DNA of 64,000 nucleotides from Aurantimonas sp. Leaf443 (GTDB lineage Bacteria; Pseudomonadota; Alphaproteobacteria; Rhizobiales; Rhizobiaceae). Position numbers and translations under genes: made by a program. A model generated the notes under the pieces. It made no database searches, had not been told where the DNA came from, and worked only from the letters and a program-made list of their open reading frames with translations. Location of the stretch: NCBI RefSeq assembly GCF_001425575.1, contig NZ_LMRD01000006.1, positions 64,513 through 128,512 of the forward strand, in the 5' to 3' direction. This document shows, in pieces, positions 35,508 through 47,984 of the stretch; the first letter of the stretch is position 1; every line of letters starts with the position of its first letter.

Positions 35508-35827
35508 TGGGTACCGCTCGGGAGAAACGGGCGCCGGGTGCGCCGGCCGCGCAGCGCGCCGCCCGTCGCAGGAATGCACCCCGGGAGTGGGGCATGGCAA
35601 GGCGCAGCGGCGCGCGGAACCATCGAAAAAGGCAAAGGCCGGGAGCTTCTTTCGAGGCTCCCGGCCCCTGACGACCGCTGCGGAAGGGACGGAACGCGGC
35701 GGCCGTTCTCTGTCTCCCGGCGCTCGGCCGGGAACGGATCCGCACAGTGCGGGACCCGGAATTCGTCATGCGGGAGCGATCCCGCCCGGAGCGCTTCGGC
35801 TCCGAAGATCGGCGCGGCGACGCGCGA
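35508..35827. other. Intergenic region between lipase and PepSY-like gene
   Basis: 320 bases. It contains the strong minus-strand terminator at 35624-35666 and, beyond it, the promoter region of the lipase gene. Several short GC hairpins lie between 35666 and 35827. No gene is supported. Confidence 0.55.
35624..35666 (-). terminator. Intrinsic terminator downstream of the PepSY-like gene
   Basis: On the minus strand a 10-bp stem GGCCGGGAGC/GCTCCCGGCC with a 10-base loop is followed by TTTGCCTTTTT. It lies about 160 bases after the stop of the PepSY-like gene and insulates the lipase gene from it. Confidence 0.85.
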
Positions 35828-36196
35828 TCAGAGATTGGCGAGCCCCGTGGCGCGCCGTGCGAGCGTCGGCGGCCGGCGATGGACCTCGCCGCTTCCGAGC
35901 CAGCCGATCCGCTCGCTGGCAACCATCTGGCCGCTCGTGGCGTCCAGCGTCAGCCGCATCACCGCACCCGTGGGACGCACGGCCTGCAGCACGATCAGCC
36001 GGCCCTGCCGTTCGACGCGCTCGACGTCGCGAAAGCCCTGGCGGCGCATCTGCCGCAGAAGGAACCGCTCGTCCGAGGGCTCCGCCGCGACCATCCGCTC
36101 CTCGGCCGGCGGATTGGCGGGCGAGGCGGATGCCGCGCCGAGATTCGCCAGGAACAGCCCTGCCACCGCAATCGTCAGTCTGGCAGCGCTTTCCAT
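35828..36196 (-). CDS. Small exported PepSY-like protein
   Basis: A 122-residue protein with a signal peptide (MESAARLTIAVAGLFLANLG, cleavage near ASA-SPA) and one small alpha+beta domain at about 50-110 (LLRQMRRQGFRDVERVERQG; RLTLDATSGQMV), which resembles a PepSY unit: a helix, then strands ending in a TG-type turn. PepSY proteins are periplasmic and often inhibit or chaperone proteases; no partner is seen here. The ATG at 36196 has a GAGGTGA site; an upstream ATG at 36262 is unlikely. Its transcript ends at the terminator at 35624-35666. Confidence 0.7.
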   Translation of the reverse strand: MESAARLTIAVAGLFLANLGAASASPANPPAEERMVAAEPSDERFLLRQMRRQGFRDVERVERQGRLIVLQAVRPTGAVMRLTLDATSGQMVASERIGWLGSGEVHRRPPTLARRATGLANL

Positions 36197-36543
36197 TCCG
36201 GTCACCTCGCCGGGAGCGCTCTTCGCTCCGTTTGTGGAGGATAGGGTTAAGTGCCGATGCATGAACGATGGCGGAAGCCTTCATTCATCTGCCGTTCACC
36301 TTCGGAGCCCGCAACCGTCCGGCCATGCTTGCTGACGGCACGCGGGGTTCTTCTTCGAGGGGGAGCCCTGTAGAGGCACGCGCGCGATGGGGCCATGGCC
36401 GGGTCCCGGGCGTCGGGGAGAGACGGCCGCGGCGACGGCCGGCTGAAAAAAATTTGGGGCCACGTGAAAATTCGGCCCTGCCGCCCGCACAAACCTTTGT
36501 TCGGGAAACGAGTCTCGAAATCCGCCGATCGATCCGAAAAACT
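36197..36543. other. Divergent intergenic region upstream of the heat-shock promoter
   Basis: 347 bases between the PepSY-like gene and the RpoH promoter. It must contain the promoter of the PepSY-like gene near 36240-36300 and an A/T tract at 36446-36454. No gene or RNA is supported; open frames lack any recognisable domain. Confidence 0.5.
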
Positions 36544-36572
36544 CTTGAAGGGCGTTTCGCCGCTTCCTACCT
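36544..36572 (+). promoter_or_regulatory. Putative RpoH (sigma-32) promoter of the hsp20 gene
   Basis: CTTG (36544-36547), 18 bases, CCTACCT (36566-36572) fits the alphaproteobacterial RpoH pattern CTTG-N17/18-CYTATNT with one mismatch. Transcription would begin near 36579 and give a leader of about 97 bases that contains the ROSE element. Confidence 0.6.
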
Positions 36573-36579
36573 CTGTCCT

Positions 36580-36675
36580 GCGGTCGCCGAACGGGGCCGC
36601 TGACCGGCAAGCATCGCCCCTGCGGGATGCGGAGGCCGGCCATTCGCTAACAGTTGCTTCTATTGGAGAACGACC
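36580..36675 (+). ncRNA. ROSE-type RNA thermometer in the hsp20 leader
   Basis: The last hairpin, 36653-36671, pairs GUU-G-CUUC with GGAG-AAC around loop UAUU, burying the ribosome site GGAG and leaving one G (36656) unpaired opposite it. This is the hallmark of ROSE elements, which melt at heat-shock temperature and free the site. An upstream hairpin (GCATC/GATGC at 36611-36630, inside CCGGC/GCCGG) matches the multi-hairpin layout. It controls translation of the small heat-shock gene that starts 4 bases later. Confidence 0.85.
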
Positions 36676-37149
36676 ATGCGTCAGTACGATTTCGCTCCCC
36701 TCTATCGCTCCACCGTCGGCTTCGACCGTCTCTTCTCCATGCTGGACACGCTGTCCCAGCCGGACAACGGCCAGGCCTATCCGCCCTACAATATCGAGCG
36801 CACCGGCGAGAACGCCTACCGCATCACCATGGCGGTGGCCGGGTTCAGCGAGACGGAACTCTCGATCGAGTCGCGTGAGAACACGCTGACCGTGAAGGGC
36901 GAGAAGCCGGAGGACAGTGCCGAGGGTAAGACGTCCGAACTCCTCTATCGCGGCATTGCCGGGCGCGCCTTCGAGCGCCGCTTCCAGCTGGCCGAGCATG
37001 TGGAGGTGAAGGGCGCGAGCCTGAAGAACGGCCTTCTGCACGTCGATCTCGTGCGCATCGTCCCCGAGGCGATGAAGCCGCGCAAGATCGCGATCGCCGC
37101 CGCCGGCGAGAACCAGAACAGCCGCCAGATCGAGGCGAACGCCGCCTGA
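36676..37149 (+). CDS. Small heat-shock protein, Hsp20/alpha-crystallin family
   Basis: A 157-residue chaperone of the IbpA-like class A sHsps of rhizobia. It starts MRQYDFAPLYRSTVGFDRLF, followed by YPPYNIERTGENAYRITMAVAGF and the alpha-crystallin domain to about 135 with RGIAGRAFERRFQLAEHV and the ENQNSRQIE tail typical of the group. It holds unfolding proteins for refolding by DnaK/ClpB and forms large oligomers in the cytoplasm. The leader carries an RpoH promoter and a ROSE thermometer, so it is controlled at two levels. It ends in a strong terminator at 37182-37208. Confidence 0.96.
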   Translation: MRQYDFAPLYRSTVGFDRLFSMLDTLSQPDNGQAYPPYNIERTGENAYRITMAVAGFSETELSIESRENTLTVKGEKPEDSAEGKTSELLYRGIAGRAFERRFQLAEHVEVKGASLKNGLLHVDLVRIVPEAMKPRKIAIAAAGENQNSRQIEANAA

Positions 37150-37181
37150 CGACGGCCGGCTCGCCCTTTCGGATCTATGGA

Positions 37182-37208
37182 GCGGCGCCCTCGGGCGCCG
37201 CTTTTCGT
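37182..37208 (+). terminator. Intrinsic terminator of hsp20
   Basis: GCGGCGCC-CTCG-GGCGCCGC (8 bp, 4-base loop) followed by TTTTCGTT, 32 bases after the hsp20 stop. Confidence 0.9.
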
Positions 37209-37272
37209 TCGTCCGTCGCCATTTCGAAGGCCTGCGGTCCGCAGGGGACCGCATCATCGAGGCGATCGACGA

Positions 37273-37524
37273 TCAGCGCGATGGGCCGGAGACGTCGGCC
37301 GCGACGGCGCCCGGGCCGATCGGGGTCTTCGCGGCCATCGCCTTGTCGGCCACCGGGCTGTGGCCCCCCTTCGTCTCGGCCCCGTGGGGCGCGGCGTTGC
37401 GGGCCTGCGTCCAGCCGGACATCCAGTCCTGGCGCAGGCTGGAGCCGACCGGGTAGTCGCAGGCCGACATGGGGTGATTGTTCTGGAACGCGAGCTTGCC
37501 TTGCGCGAATGCATCCGTTGGCAT
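37273..37524 (-). CDS. rmf: Ribosome modulation factor (RMF)-like protein
   Basis: An 83-residue protein whose core AFAQGKLAFQNNHPMSACDY, then VGSSLRQDWMSGWTQA, has the RMF pattern: G..A.......C.Y......R..W..GW. RMF binds the 30S subunit near the anti-Shine-Dalgarno and makes inactive 100S ribosome dimers in stationary phase. Alphaproteobacterial versions are divergent and I have not seen their function demonstrated. The ATG at 37524 has a GGGAGG site at good spacing; the frame is open further upstream without family sequence. The C-terminal half (about 55-83) is variable and Ala/Gly-rich. Confidence 0.8.
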   Translation of the reverse strand: MPTDAFAQGKLAFQNNHPMSACDYPVGSSLRQDWMSGWTQARNAAPHGAETKGGHSPVADKAMAAKTPIGPGAVAADVSGPSR

Positions 37525-37624
37525 GGTGAACCTCCCTGTTCGGTGGTCCGGGAGAAATCCGTCAGCCCACCCCAGGGTTCCCGCGCACGGACTCGGCCGG
37601 ATGGGACGGGCCGCGCGGAGCGAC

Positions 37625-38674
37625 TCAGCGCAGCGCGCGGCAGAAGCGCTCGACGTCGGCATCTGCCGTCGACCAGCTCGTGACGAGGCGCACGAGCCGC
37701 TCCTGCGGCGCGACCGTGTCGGGCAGGCCGCGCGGCATGTTCCAGTCGTAGAAGACGGCGCCCGCCGCCTCCAGATCGGCGGCCAGATCGCGGTCGAGGA
37801 TGGCGAAGACCTCGTTGGTCACCGTCGGCCAGGCCTCGCGGGCCCGGTCGCTGTGGCGCAGGCCGGCGCGCAGGGCATCGGCCATGGCGTTGGACCGGGC
37901 GGCGAGGCGCAGCCACAGGTCGTCCTCCAGATAGGCCATGAACTGCGCGGCCACGAAGCGCGTCTTGGAGAAGAGCTGCGCGCCGCGCTTGCGGATATAG
38001 GGAAACTGGCTCGCCTTGGCGGGATCGAAGAAGACGACGGCCTCGGCGCACCAGCAGCCGTTCTTGGTGGCGCCGAAGGAGAGGATGTCGACGCCGCGCT
38101 TCCAGGTCATCTCGGCGGGCGTCATGGCGCCGGCGACGAGCGCGTTGGCGAAGCGGGCGCCGTCCATGTGCAGCGTGAGGCCAGCGCCATGGGCGATGCC
38201 GGCGATCTCGTCGATCTGAGCGGCGCCGTACATGGTGCCGGCCTCGCCGGGCTGGCTGATCGTGACGGCCATCGGCTGGCCGGCATGGACGAAGCCGGGG
38301 CGGAAGCGCGTCAGCTCGCGGCGCAGGTTCGCCGGGTCGATCAGGCCGTTCGCCCCGTCCACCGGCGCCATGCGCGCCCCATGGGTGAAGAATTCGGGCG
38401 CGCCGCACTCGTCCTCGACGACATGCGCCTCGCGATGGCACAGGACGACGCCGCCCGGCCGGTTCACGGCGGCGAAGGCGAGCGAATTGGCGGCCGTGCC
38501 GGTGCCGACGAAGAACACGGCGCATTCGCGCTCGAAGATCTCGTCGAAGCGGCGCTCGACGGCCTTGTCCAGCGTGCTGGCGCCATAGGCCGCCGCCATG
38601 CCCTCGCCATGGGCGGCGAGAGCGGCGTTGATCGCCGGGTGGGCACCCGACCAATTGTCCGAAGCAAAGATCAT
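37625..38674 (-). CDS. ltaA: Low-specificity threonine aldolase
   Basis: A 349-residue PLP enzyme that splits threonine or allo-threonine to glycine and acetaldehyde. It has the N-terminal FASDNWSGAHPAINAAL, FFVGTGTAANSLAF, LCHREAHVVEDECGAPEFF, the HMDGARFANAL block and the PLP lysine in LSFGATKNGCW. The family is normally 335-350 residues. Glycine production may feed heme synthesis, and acetaldehyde links it to the ethanolamine route. It is followed downstream on the same strand by the RMF-like gene, 100 bases away with its own start site. Confidence 0.95.
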   Translation of the reverse strand: MIFASDNWSGAHPAINAALAAHGEGMAAAYGASTLDKAVERRFDEIFERECAVFFVGTGTAANSLAFAAVNRPGGVVLCHREAHVVEDECGAPEFFTHGARMAPVDGANGLIDPANLRRELTRFRPGFVHAGQPMAVTISQPGEAGTMYGAAQIDEIAGIAHGAGLTLHMDGARFANALVAGAMTPAEMTWKRGVDILSFGATKNGCWCAEAVVFFDPAKASQFPYIRKRGAQLFSKTRFVAAQFMAYLEDDLWLRLAARSNAMADALRAGLRHSDRAREAWPTVTNEVFAILDRDLAADLEAAGAVFYDWNMPRGLPDTVAPQERLVRLVTSWSTADADVERFCRALR

Positions 38675-38741
38675 CGCGGACGATTATCGCGCCGCCGGCA
38701 AGCGGGCAAGCGGCGCGCATGCCCGCGTCCCGGCCCCGTTC

Positions 38742-39434
38742 TCAGCCGCGGATCGCCATGATCGACTTGTTGAGGCCGGCGACCTTCTCCATCGCGATCT
38801 CCGCCTCCGGGAAGAAGCGCGCCATCATGGCCGCGTCGAGGAGACGGATGTCGCGCACGTTGGCATAGGCCTCCTCGACGCTGCGGGCGCGGGGAAAGAA
38901 GCCGAGGTTGAAGCGCTTCATCAGCGCCGCGCGAACGCCGAGCGGGAGATACTGGAAGCCGAGGACGCGGAAATGCGGCTCGAGCGGGAACCAGTAGTTC
39001 GGCGTCTGGACGAAGTAGCGGTCCGACAGGCGCCGCACCGTGTCGGCGAAGGCCCGCATCTGCGTCTCGTCGCCGACATGCTCGATGACGGAATTGGAAT
39101 GGACGAGGTCGAACCTGCGCCCGGCGAAGAGCTGCGGGTCGCAGGCATTGCCGAGGAGGCTGCGGAACATGGCGCCGCGCGGGGCCGGCGCCTCCTCGTT
39201 GTTGACGAGCGTGATCGTCAGCCGGTCGCGCACCGGGGCGAGAAAGGGCGCGGCGATGCTCCAATAGGCTTCCGTCCCGCCGAGATCGAGGATCTCCACA
39301 TGGTCCTTCCGCGCCAGCGCCGCCTCGATCAGCGGTCGGATGCGCTCGAAGCGGCGTGCACGGAACCGGAACTCGAGGCTTTGCGGGTCGGCGAGCGGGT
39401 CGCGCTTCTGCCATCCGTCGATCGCGATGCTCAT
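38742..39434 (-). CDS. SAM-dependent methyltransferase-like protein
   Basis: A 230-residue protein with a class I methyltransferase-like fold. Motif I is degenerate (EILDLGGTEAYWSIA), but ITLVNNEE, the segment RRFDLVHSNSVIEHVGDETQM and YFVQTPNYWFPLEPHF are typical of a Methyltransf_23-like or glycan-related group. Function unknown. The start ATG at 39434 lies next to a low-GC promoter with a CtrA-like half-site pair. Transcribed toward the threonine aldolase gene. Confidence 0.7.
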   Translation of the reverse strand: MSIAIDGWQKRDPLADPQSLEFRFRARRFERIRPLIEAALARKDHVEILDLGGTEAYWSIAAPFLAPVRDRLTITLVNNEEAPAPRGAMFRSLLGNACDPQLFAGRRFDLVHSNSVIEHVGDETQMRAFADTVRRLSDRYFVQTPNYWFPLEPHFRVLGFQYLPLGVRAALMKRFNLGFFPRARSVEEAYANVRDIRLLDAAMMARFFPEAEIAMEKVAGLNKSIMAIRG

Positions 39435-39741
39435 TCTATACCCTTAACGAATGATTACTTGATGGCAAACTGTGTCGGCCGGGCAGTATTGTCAAACGAC
39501 GTCGGAATTATTATTGCTCGGTATTTTAATGACTTTTTCGCAAAGCAACGCTTAGTCGTTGTGTTGCAATCGCAATCGCCCCACGGCGCCGGACTTCACT
39601 TCGGCGTGCAACTCGGTGCGCCGCCACGCAAGGGCCGGAATTTGCGGCGTCGGCGTTGAAACGGGACAGGGTCTCCCGTTGTGCCGGGCCTGCTTTCGTC
39701 CTCTACTGCGCGGCCGACCGAGGCGACGGGGGACGGGGCGG
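39435..39741. other. AT-rich divergent promoter region
   Basis: 307 bases between the methyltransferase and cyclase genes. The first 130 are the lowest-GC stretch of the window, with TTAA-N7-TTAC at 39444-39458, resembling a CtrA box (TTAA-N7-TTAA) with one mismatch, and A/T runs at 39510-39545. Beyond 39560 only high-GC leader of the cyclase gene is visible. No gene is supported. Confidence 0.5.
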
Positions 39742-42015
39742 ATGGACGGGGGCGCGGGCGCTCGCACGCAGGACGTCGCGGCGCATTGGTGGCGGCGCCG
39801 GCGGCGGATCGAGCGCAGTTCGCGGCGCAAGAGCCGCCTCGTCTTCGGCGCCGGTCTCGCGGTGCTCCTTGCCGTCGTCTTCGCCGGCTCGCTGAACAAG
39901 GCCGCGCTCGACCGGCTGACCTTCCTCGTCTTCGACGCCTACCAGCGGATCGAGCCGCGTGTCCAGGCGGGCGCGCCCATCGTCGTCGTCGATATCGACG
40001 AGGCCTCCATCGCCGCGCTCGGCCAGTGGCCCTGGCCCCGCTCGGTCCTCGCCCGGATGGTCGACCGGATGGCCGAGGCGGGCGCTGCGACGATCGCCTT
40101 CGACATCGTCTTCCCGGAAGCCGACCGCACCTCGCTCGGCGCGATGGCGCGCGACCTTCAGGCCAGCGGCGCGCGGGTCGAGCTGCCGCCCGGGGGGCTT
40201 GCCGACAACGACACGATCCTCGCCGAGGCCTTCGAACGGGCCGGCAATGTCACGGCCGGCATCGCGGTCAGCAACGAGACGACGGCGCGCCTTGCCGCGC
40301 CCAGGAGCGGCCTGTCCTTCGCCGGCGCCGATCCGCGTGCCTTCCTGCCGCCCTTCACGGGGGGCATCCAGAACATTCCCCGCCTGCAGGAGGCGGCGCG
40401 CGGAGCGGGCTTCTTCACCTTCCCGCCGAGCCGCGACGGCGTGGTGCGGGTCATTCCCACCATCCAGGCCGCGCAGGGACAGATCTTCCCCTCGCTGGCG
40501 CTGGAGGCGCTGCGCGTGGCGCAAGGGGCGGGCTCGCTCGTGGTGCGCTCGACGGGGGCGAGCGGCGAGCTCGACGCGGGCCGGCCGGGCGTGACCGCCG
40601 TGCGAACCGGCGATCTCGAAGTGCCGACGGGGCCGGAGGGCGAGTTCTGGGTCTATTTCTCGGGCCTGCCGCAGATGCGCACGATCTCCGCAAGCGCACT
40701 CCTCTCCGAGGAGACGGGGGCGGAAGAGGCGCTCGGTGCCACGCTCGGCGGCCATATCGTCCTCGTCGGCACCAGTGCGGTCGGCCTGCGCGATCTCGTG
40801 GCGACGCCCATCGCCGCCGCCATGCCCGGCGTGCGCGTCCATGCCGAGATCGTCGACCAGATCGTCGGCCAGACCTTCCTGCAGCGGCCGGACTGGGCGC
40901 CGGGCGCAGAGACGCTGGCGGCGCTCACCTTCGGCGTCCTGTTCCTTCTGCTCCAGCGGCGGCGCGGGGCTCTCGTCAGCTCCGTCGCGCTCGTCTCCCT
41001 GCTCGTTCTCGCCGCGGCGGTTTCCTGGTTCGCCTTCGCCCGGTACCGGCTCCTCCTCGATCCGATCCTGCCCTCGCTCGCCATCCTCGCCGCCTTCGGC
41101 GCCACGATGCCGATCCTCCTTCTCCTCACCGACCGCGAGAAGGCCTTCGTGCGCTCGGCCTTCGCGCGCTACCTCGCGCCCTCGCTGGTCGAGCGGCTGG
41201 CGGAGAACCCGGCGGCGCTCAGGCTCGGCGGCGAGACGCGCGAGATCACCGTGCTCTTCTCCGACATCCGCTCCTTCACGACGCTCTCCGAGACGCTCGA
41301 TCCGGATGCGCTGACGCTCCTGCTCAACGGTTTCCTCACGCCGATGACCGATATCCTGCTGCGGCACGAGGCGACGATCGACAAGTATATCGGCGACGCC
41401 ATCATGGCCTTCTGGAACGCCCCGCTCGACATATCGGACCATCGCCGCAAGGCCTGCCTCGCCGCGCTCGCCATGCAGGAGGGGCTGGCGGCGCTCAACC
41501 GCGAGACGGGCAGCAGCCTCTCCATCGGCATCGGCCTGCATGCGGGCCCGGCCTGCGTCGGCAATCTGGGCTCGAGCCAGCGCTTCAGCTACTCGGCCAT
41601 CGGCGACGGGGTGAATCTCGCCTCGCGCACCGAGGGGCTGACGAAGTTCTACGGCGTGCCGATCGCGGTGACGCAGAGCGTGAGGGACGGGGCGCAGGGT
41701 CTCGCCTTCGTCGAGATCGACCGCGTGCGCGTCGTCGGCCGGCGCGAGCCGGTGGTCCTCCACGCGCTTCTCGGCGACGCCGCCTTCGCGCGGCGCGCCT
41801 CGTTCGGCAAGCTCGCGGAGGGCCATGGCGCGATGCTCGACGCCTATCGGGCGGGTTCCGTGGAGGCGGCGAGCGCCCTGCTTCTTGCGTTGCAGCGCCA
41901 TGCGCCGGACGCATTGGCCAAGCTCTACGGCCTCTATGCCGCGCGCCTTGCCGCGCTGGTGACGGATCCGCCGCCGCCGGACTGGGACGGCGTCTTCGAG
42001 GCGCGCGAGAAATAG
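39742..42015 (+). CDS. CHASE2-domain adenylate/guanylate cyclase
   Basis: A 757-residue membrane signalling enzyme: one N-terminal helix (LVFGAGLAVLLAVVFAGSLN), a periplasmic CHASE2 sensor at about 45-375 (IVVVDIDEASIAALGQWPWPR; TIAFDIVFPEADR; GHIVLVGTSAVGLRDL), about three helices at 380-460, then a class III cyclase domain at 500-680. The catalytic metal Asp residues are in VLFSDIRSFTTLSE and YIGDAIMAFWN, and IDKYIGD holds the lysine typical of ATP-using enzymes. In AIGDGVNLASR a Gly sits where many adenylate cyclases have Thr or Ala, so nucleotide specificity should be tested. The ATG at 39742 is inferred from the first membrane helix. It lies upstream of gltB, same strand, 317 bases apart. 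Confidence 0.9.
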   Translation: MDGGAGARTQDVAAHWWRRRRRIERSSRRKSRLVFGAGLAVLLAVVFAGSLNKAALDRLTFLVFDAYQRIEPRVQAGAPIVVVDIDEASIAALGQWPWPRSVLARMVDRMAEAGAATIAFDIVFPEADRTSLGAMARDLQASGARVELPPGGLADNDTILAEAFERAGNVTAGIAVSNETTARLAAPRSGLSFAGADPRAFLPPFTGGIQNIPRLQEAARGAGFFTFPPSRDGVVRVIPTIQAAQGQIFPSLALEALRVAQGAGSLVVRSTGASGELDAGRPGVTAVRTGDLEVPTGPEGEFWVYFSGLPQMRTISASALLSEETGAEEALGATLGGHIVLVGTSAVGLRDLVATPIAAAMPGVRVHAEIVDQIVGQTFLQRPDWAPGAETLAALTFGVLFLLLQRRRGALVSSVALVSLLVLAAAVSWFAFARYRLLLDPILPSLAILAAFGATMPILLLLTDREKAFVRSAFARYLAPSLVERLAENPAALRLGGETREITVLFSDIRSFTTLSETLDPDALTLLLNGFLTPMTDILLRHEATIDKYIGDAIMAFWNAPLDISDHRRKACLAALAMQEGLAALNRETGSSLSIGIGLHAGPACVGNLGSSQRFSYSAIGDGVNLASRTEGLTKFYGVPIAVTQSVRDGAQGLAFVEIDRVRVVGRREPVVLHALLGDAAFARRASFGKLAEGHGAMLDAYRAGSVEAASALLLALQRHAPDALAKLYGLYAARLAALVTDPPPPDWDGVFEAREK

Positions 42016-42332
42016 CGCTTCGGGCGGTGGTCCCGCACCGCCGGGCCGCGCGCCCCGCCTTTCTTTCGCCGTCTTGCACGAAGGCACCGTCTCTGGCATA
42101 GACGGATGGATTAGGTCAGCATCACTGCCATATCCGGGGCATCCGGATGCGGCATCGGCGCCGGGAGGCGGGCCGATGGCGCGCGGCGGGTGTGCGAAGC
42201 CTGGAAGCGTTGTAGAACGAGCGCGGGTGCGGGCCTTCCCGGAGGAGGGCGGTGCCCGCGCGATTGCGGCCGCAGACGGCCAGAAACGGGCGCCGACCGC
42301 AAGGCGGGCGCCGCGACAAGGGAGACGAAGCG
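42016..42332. other. Leader region of gltB
   Basis: 317 bases. It contains a 12-bp palindrome GCATCCGGATGC (42139-42150) and a GGGAGA ribosome site at 42320-42325. No leader peptide or riboswitch is recognised. Confidence 0.5.
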
Positions 42333-47051
<4,719 letters not shown>

Positions 47052-47063
47052 TTACGTCGGCGA

Positions 47064-47097
47064 CCTCGGCACGATCGCCTGCGCGATCGTGCCGAGG
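47064..47097 (+). terminator. Strong hairpin after gltB
   Basis: A perfect 15-bp stem (CCTCGGCACGATCGC, loop CTGC, GCGATCGTGCCGAGG) starts 13 bases after the gltB stop. No U-tract follows, but the stability suggests transcript end or 3' protection, which would uncouple gltB from vapBC. Confidence 0.55.
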
Positions 47098-47223
47098 CGT
47101 CTTCCGGACGTCCCGGGGCGCACGCCTTGAAGGCGGACGCGGCCCTCGCTAGGCTTGTCCATGCCCGGGTTCGGCCGCCGCTCGCCTGTGTCCTGCCGAC
47201 GGGCGGTCGTCTGGAGGTCCGCA

Positions 47224-47499
47224 ATGAGCCAGCGCGTGAAGATCAGCCGCGAGCGGGGCAGCCAGATCGTCCGCATCCCGAACGAGTTGGAACTGCCGGG
47301 CGACGAGGTCGATATCTCGCTCGTCGACGGAAGGCTTCTCCTGACGCCGGTGGACCCGAAGACCGTCACCACCGTGCGCGACCTCGTGGCCTATCTGCGG
47401 ACCATGGAGCCGGTCGATCTGCCGCACTTCGAGATCGACGACCCGTTTCCCGAGCCCGTGGGGCCGCTCGCCTTCGAGGCAGACGATGGTCGCAGATGA
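47224..47499 (+). CDS. vapB: AbrB-type antitoxin, VapB family
   Basis: A 91-residue antitoxin. The N-terminal 50 residues (SQRVKISRERGSQIVRIPNE; LPGDEVDISLVDGRLLLTPV) form an AbrB/SpoVT swapped-hairpin DNA-binding domain; the acidic C-terminus (DLVAYLRTMEPVDLPHFE; DDPFPEPVG) would wrap the VapC active site. It binds its own promoter, alone and with toxin. Its stop overlaps the vapC start (ATGA), the usual arrangement, which keeps antitoxin in excess. The ATG at 47224 is preferred. Confidence 0.9.
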   Translation: MSQRVKISRERGSQIVRIPNELELPGDEVDISLVDGRLLLTPVDPKTVTTVRDLVAYLRTMEPVDLPHFEIDDPFPEPVGPLAFEADDGRR

Positions 47500-47912
47500 G
47501 CTTTCATCTCGATACCAACATCGTCGCGCATCTCATGCGCGAGCCGACCGGTTTCGTTGCCCGCCGTCTGGAGGAGAGAGCGGTATCGCGGTCCGTCTCC
47601 ATCAGCGTGATCGTCGCGGCCGAAATCCGCTTCGGCATCGAGAAGAGCGGTTCGTCGCGGCACAGAGAGGCGTTCGAACGCTTGTTGGCGTTCCTGCCGG
47701 TCGAGGCCTGGAGCCCCCCGGCCGATACACATTACGGGCGCATCCGCGCCGACCTCGAACGGGTGGGGCGTCCCATCGGCGCGAACGACTATCTCGTCGC
47801 CGCCCACGCTCTTGCGCTCGGTGCGACACTCGTCACCGACAATACCGGCGAATTTGAGCGTGTGCCGGGACTGGCGATCGAGAACTGGCTCCCGCCGCGA
47901 TCGTCGGCGTGA
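47496..47912 (+). CDS. vapC: PIN-domain ribonuclease toxin, VapC family
   Basis: A 138-residue PIN nuclease. The four acidic positions are visible: D6 in FHLDTNIVAHL, Glu in IVAAEIRFGIEK, Asp in IGANDYLVAAHA, and Asp in LVTDNTGEFERV. VapC toxins cut tRNA (often initiator tRNA) or rRNA and stop translation when VapB is lost. All catalytic acids are present, so the toxin looks intact. This pair sits between gltB and gltD, a site where rhizobial relatives usually have nothing. Confidence 0.92.
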   Translation: MSFHLDTNIVAHLMREPTGFVARRLEERAVSRSVSISVIVAAEIRFGIEKSGSSRHREAFERLLAFLPVEAWSPPADTHYGRIRADLERVGRPIGANDYLVAAHALALGATLVTDNTGEFERVPGLAIENWLPPRSSA

Positions 47913-47984
47913 TCCCGTCGCCGCCCGGCGTCCGGCGCCTATATCGCCTGCGCGGCCCGTTTTCGCGGCCGACGGGAGACCTTC

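Noticed and set aside
34410..36335. A 641-codon plus-strand frame across the lipase and PepSY-like genes
   Set aside because: It runs over the small RNA promoter, two genes and a terminator on the other strand, and shows only low-complexity sequence.
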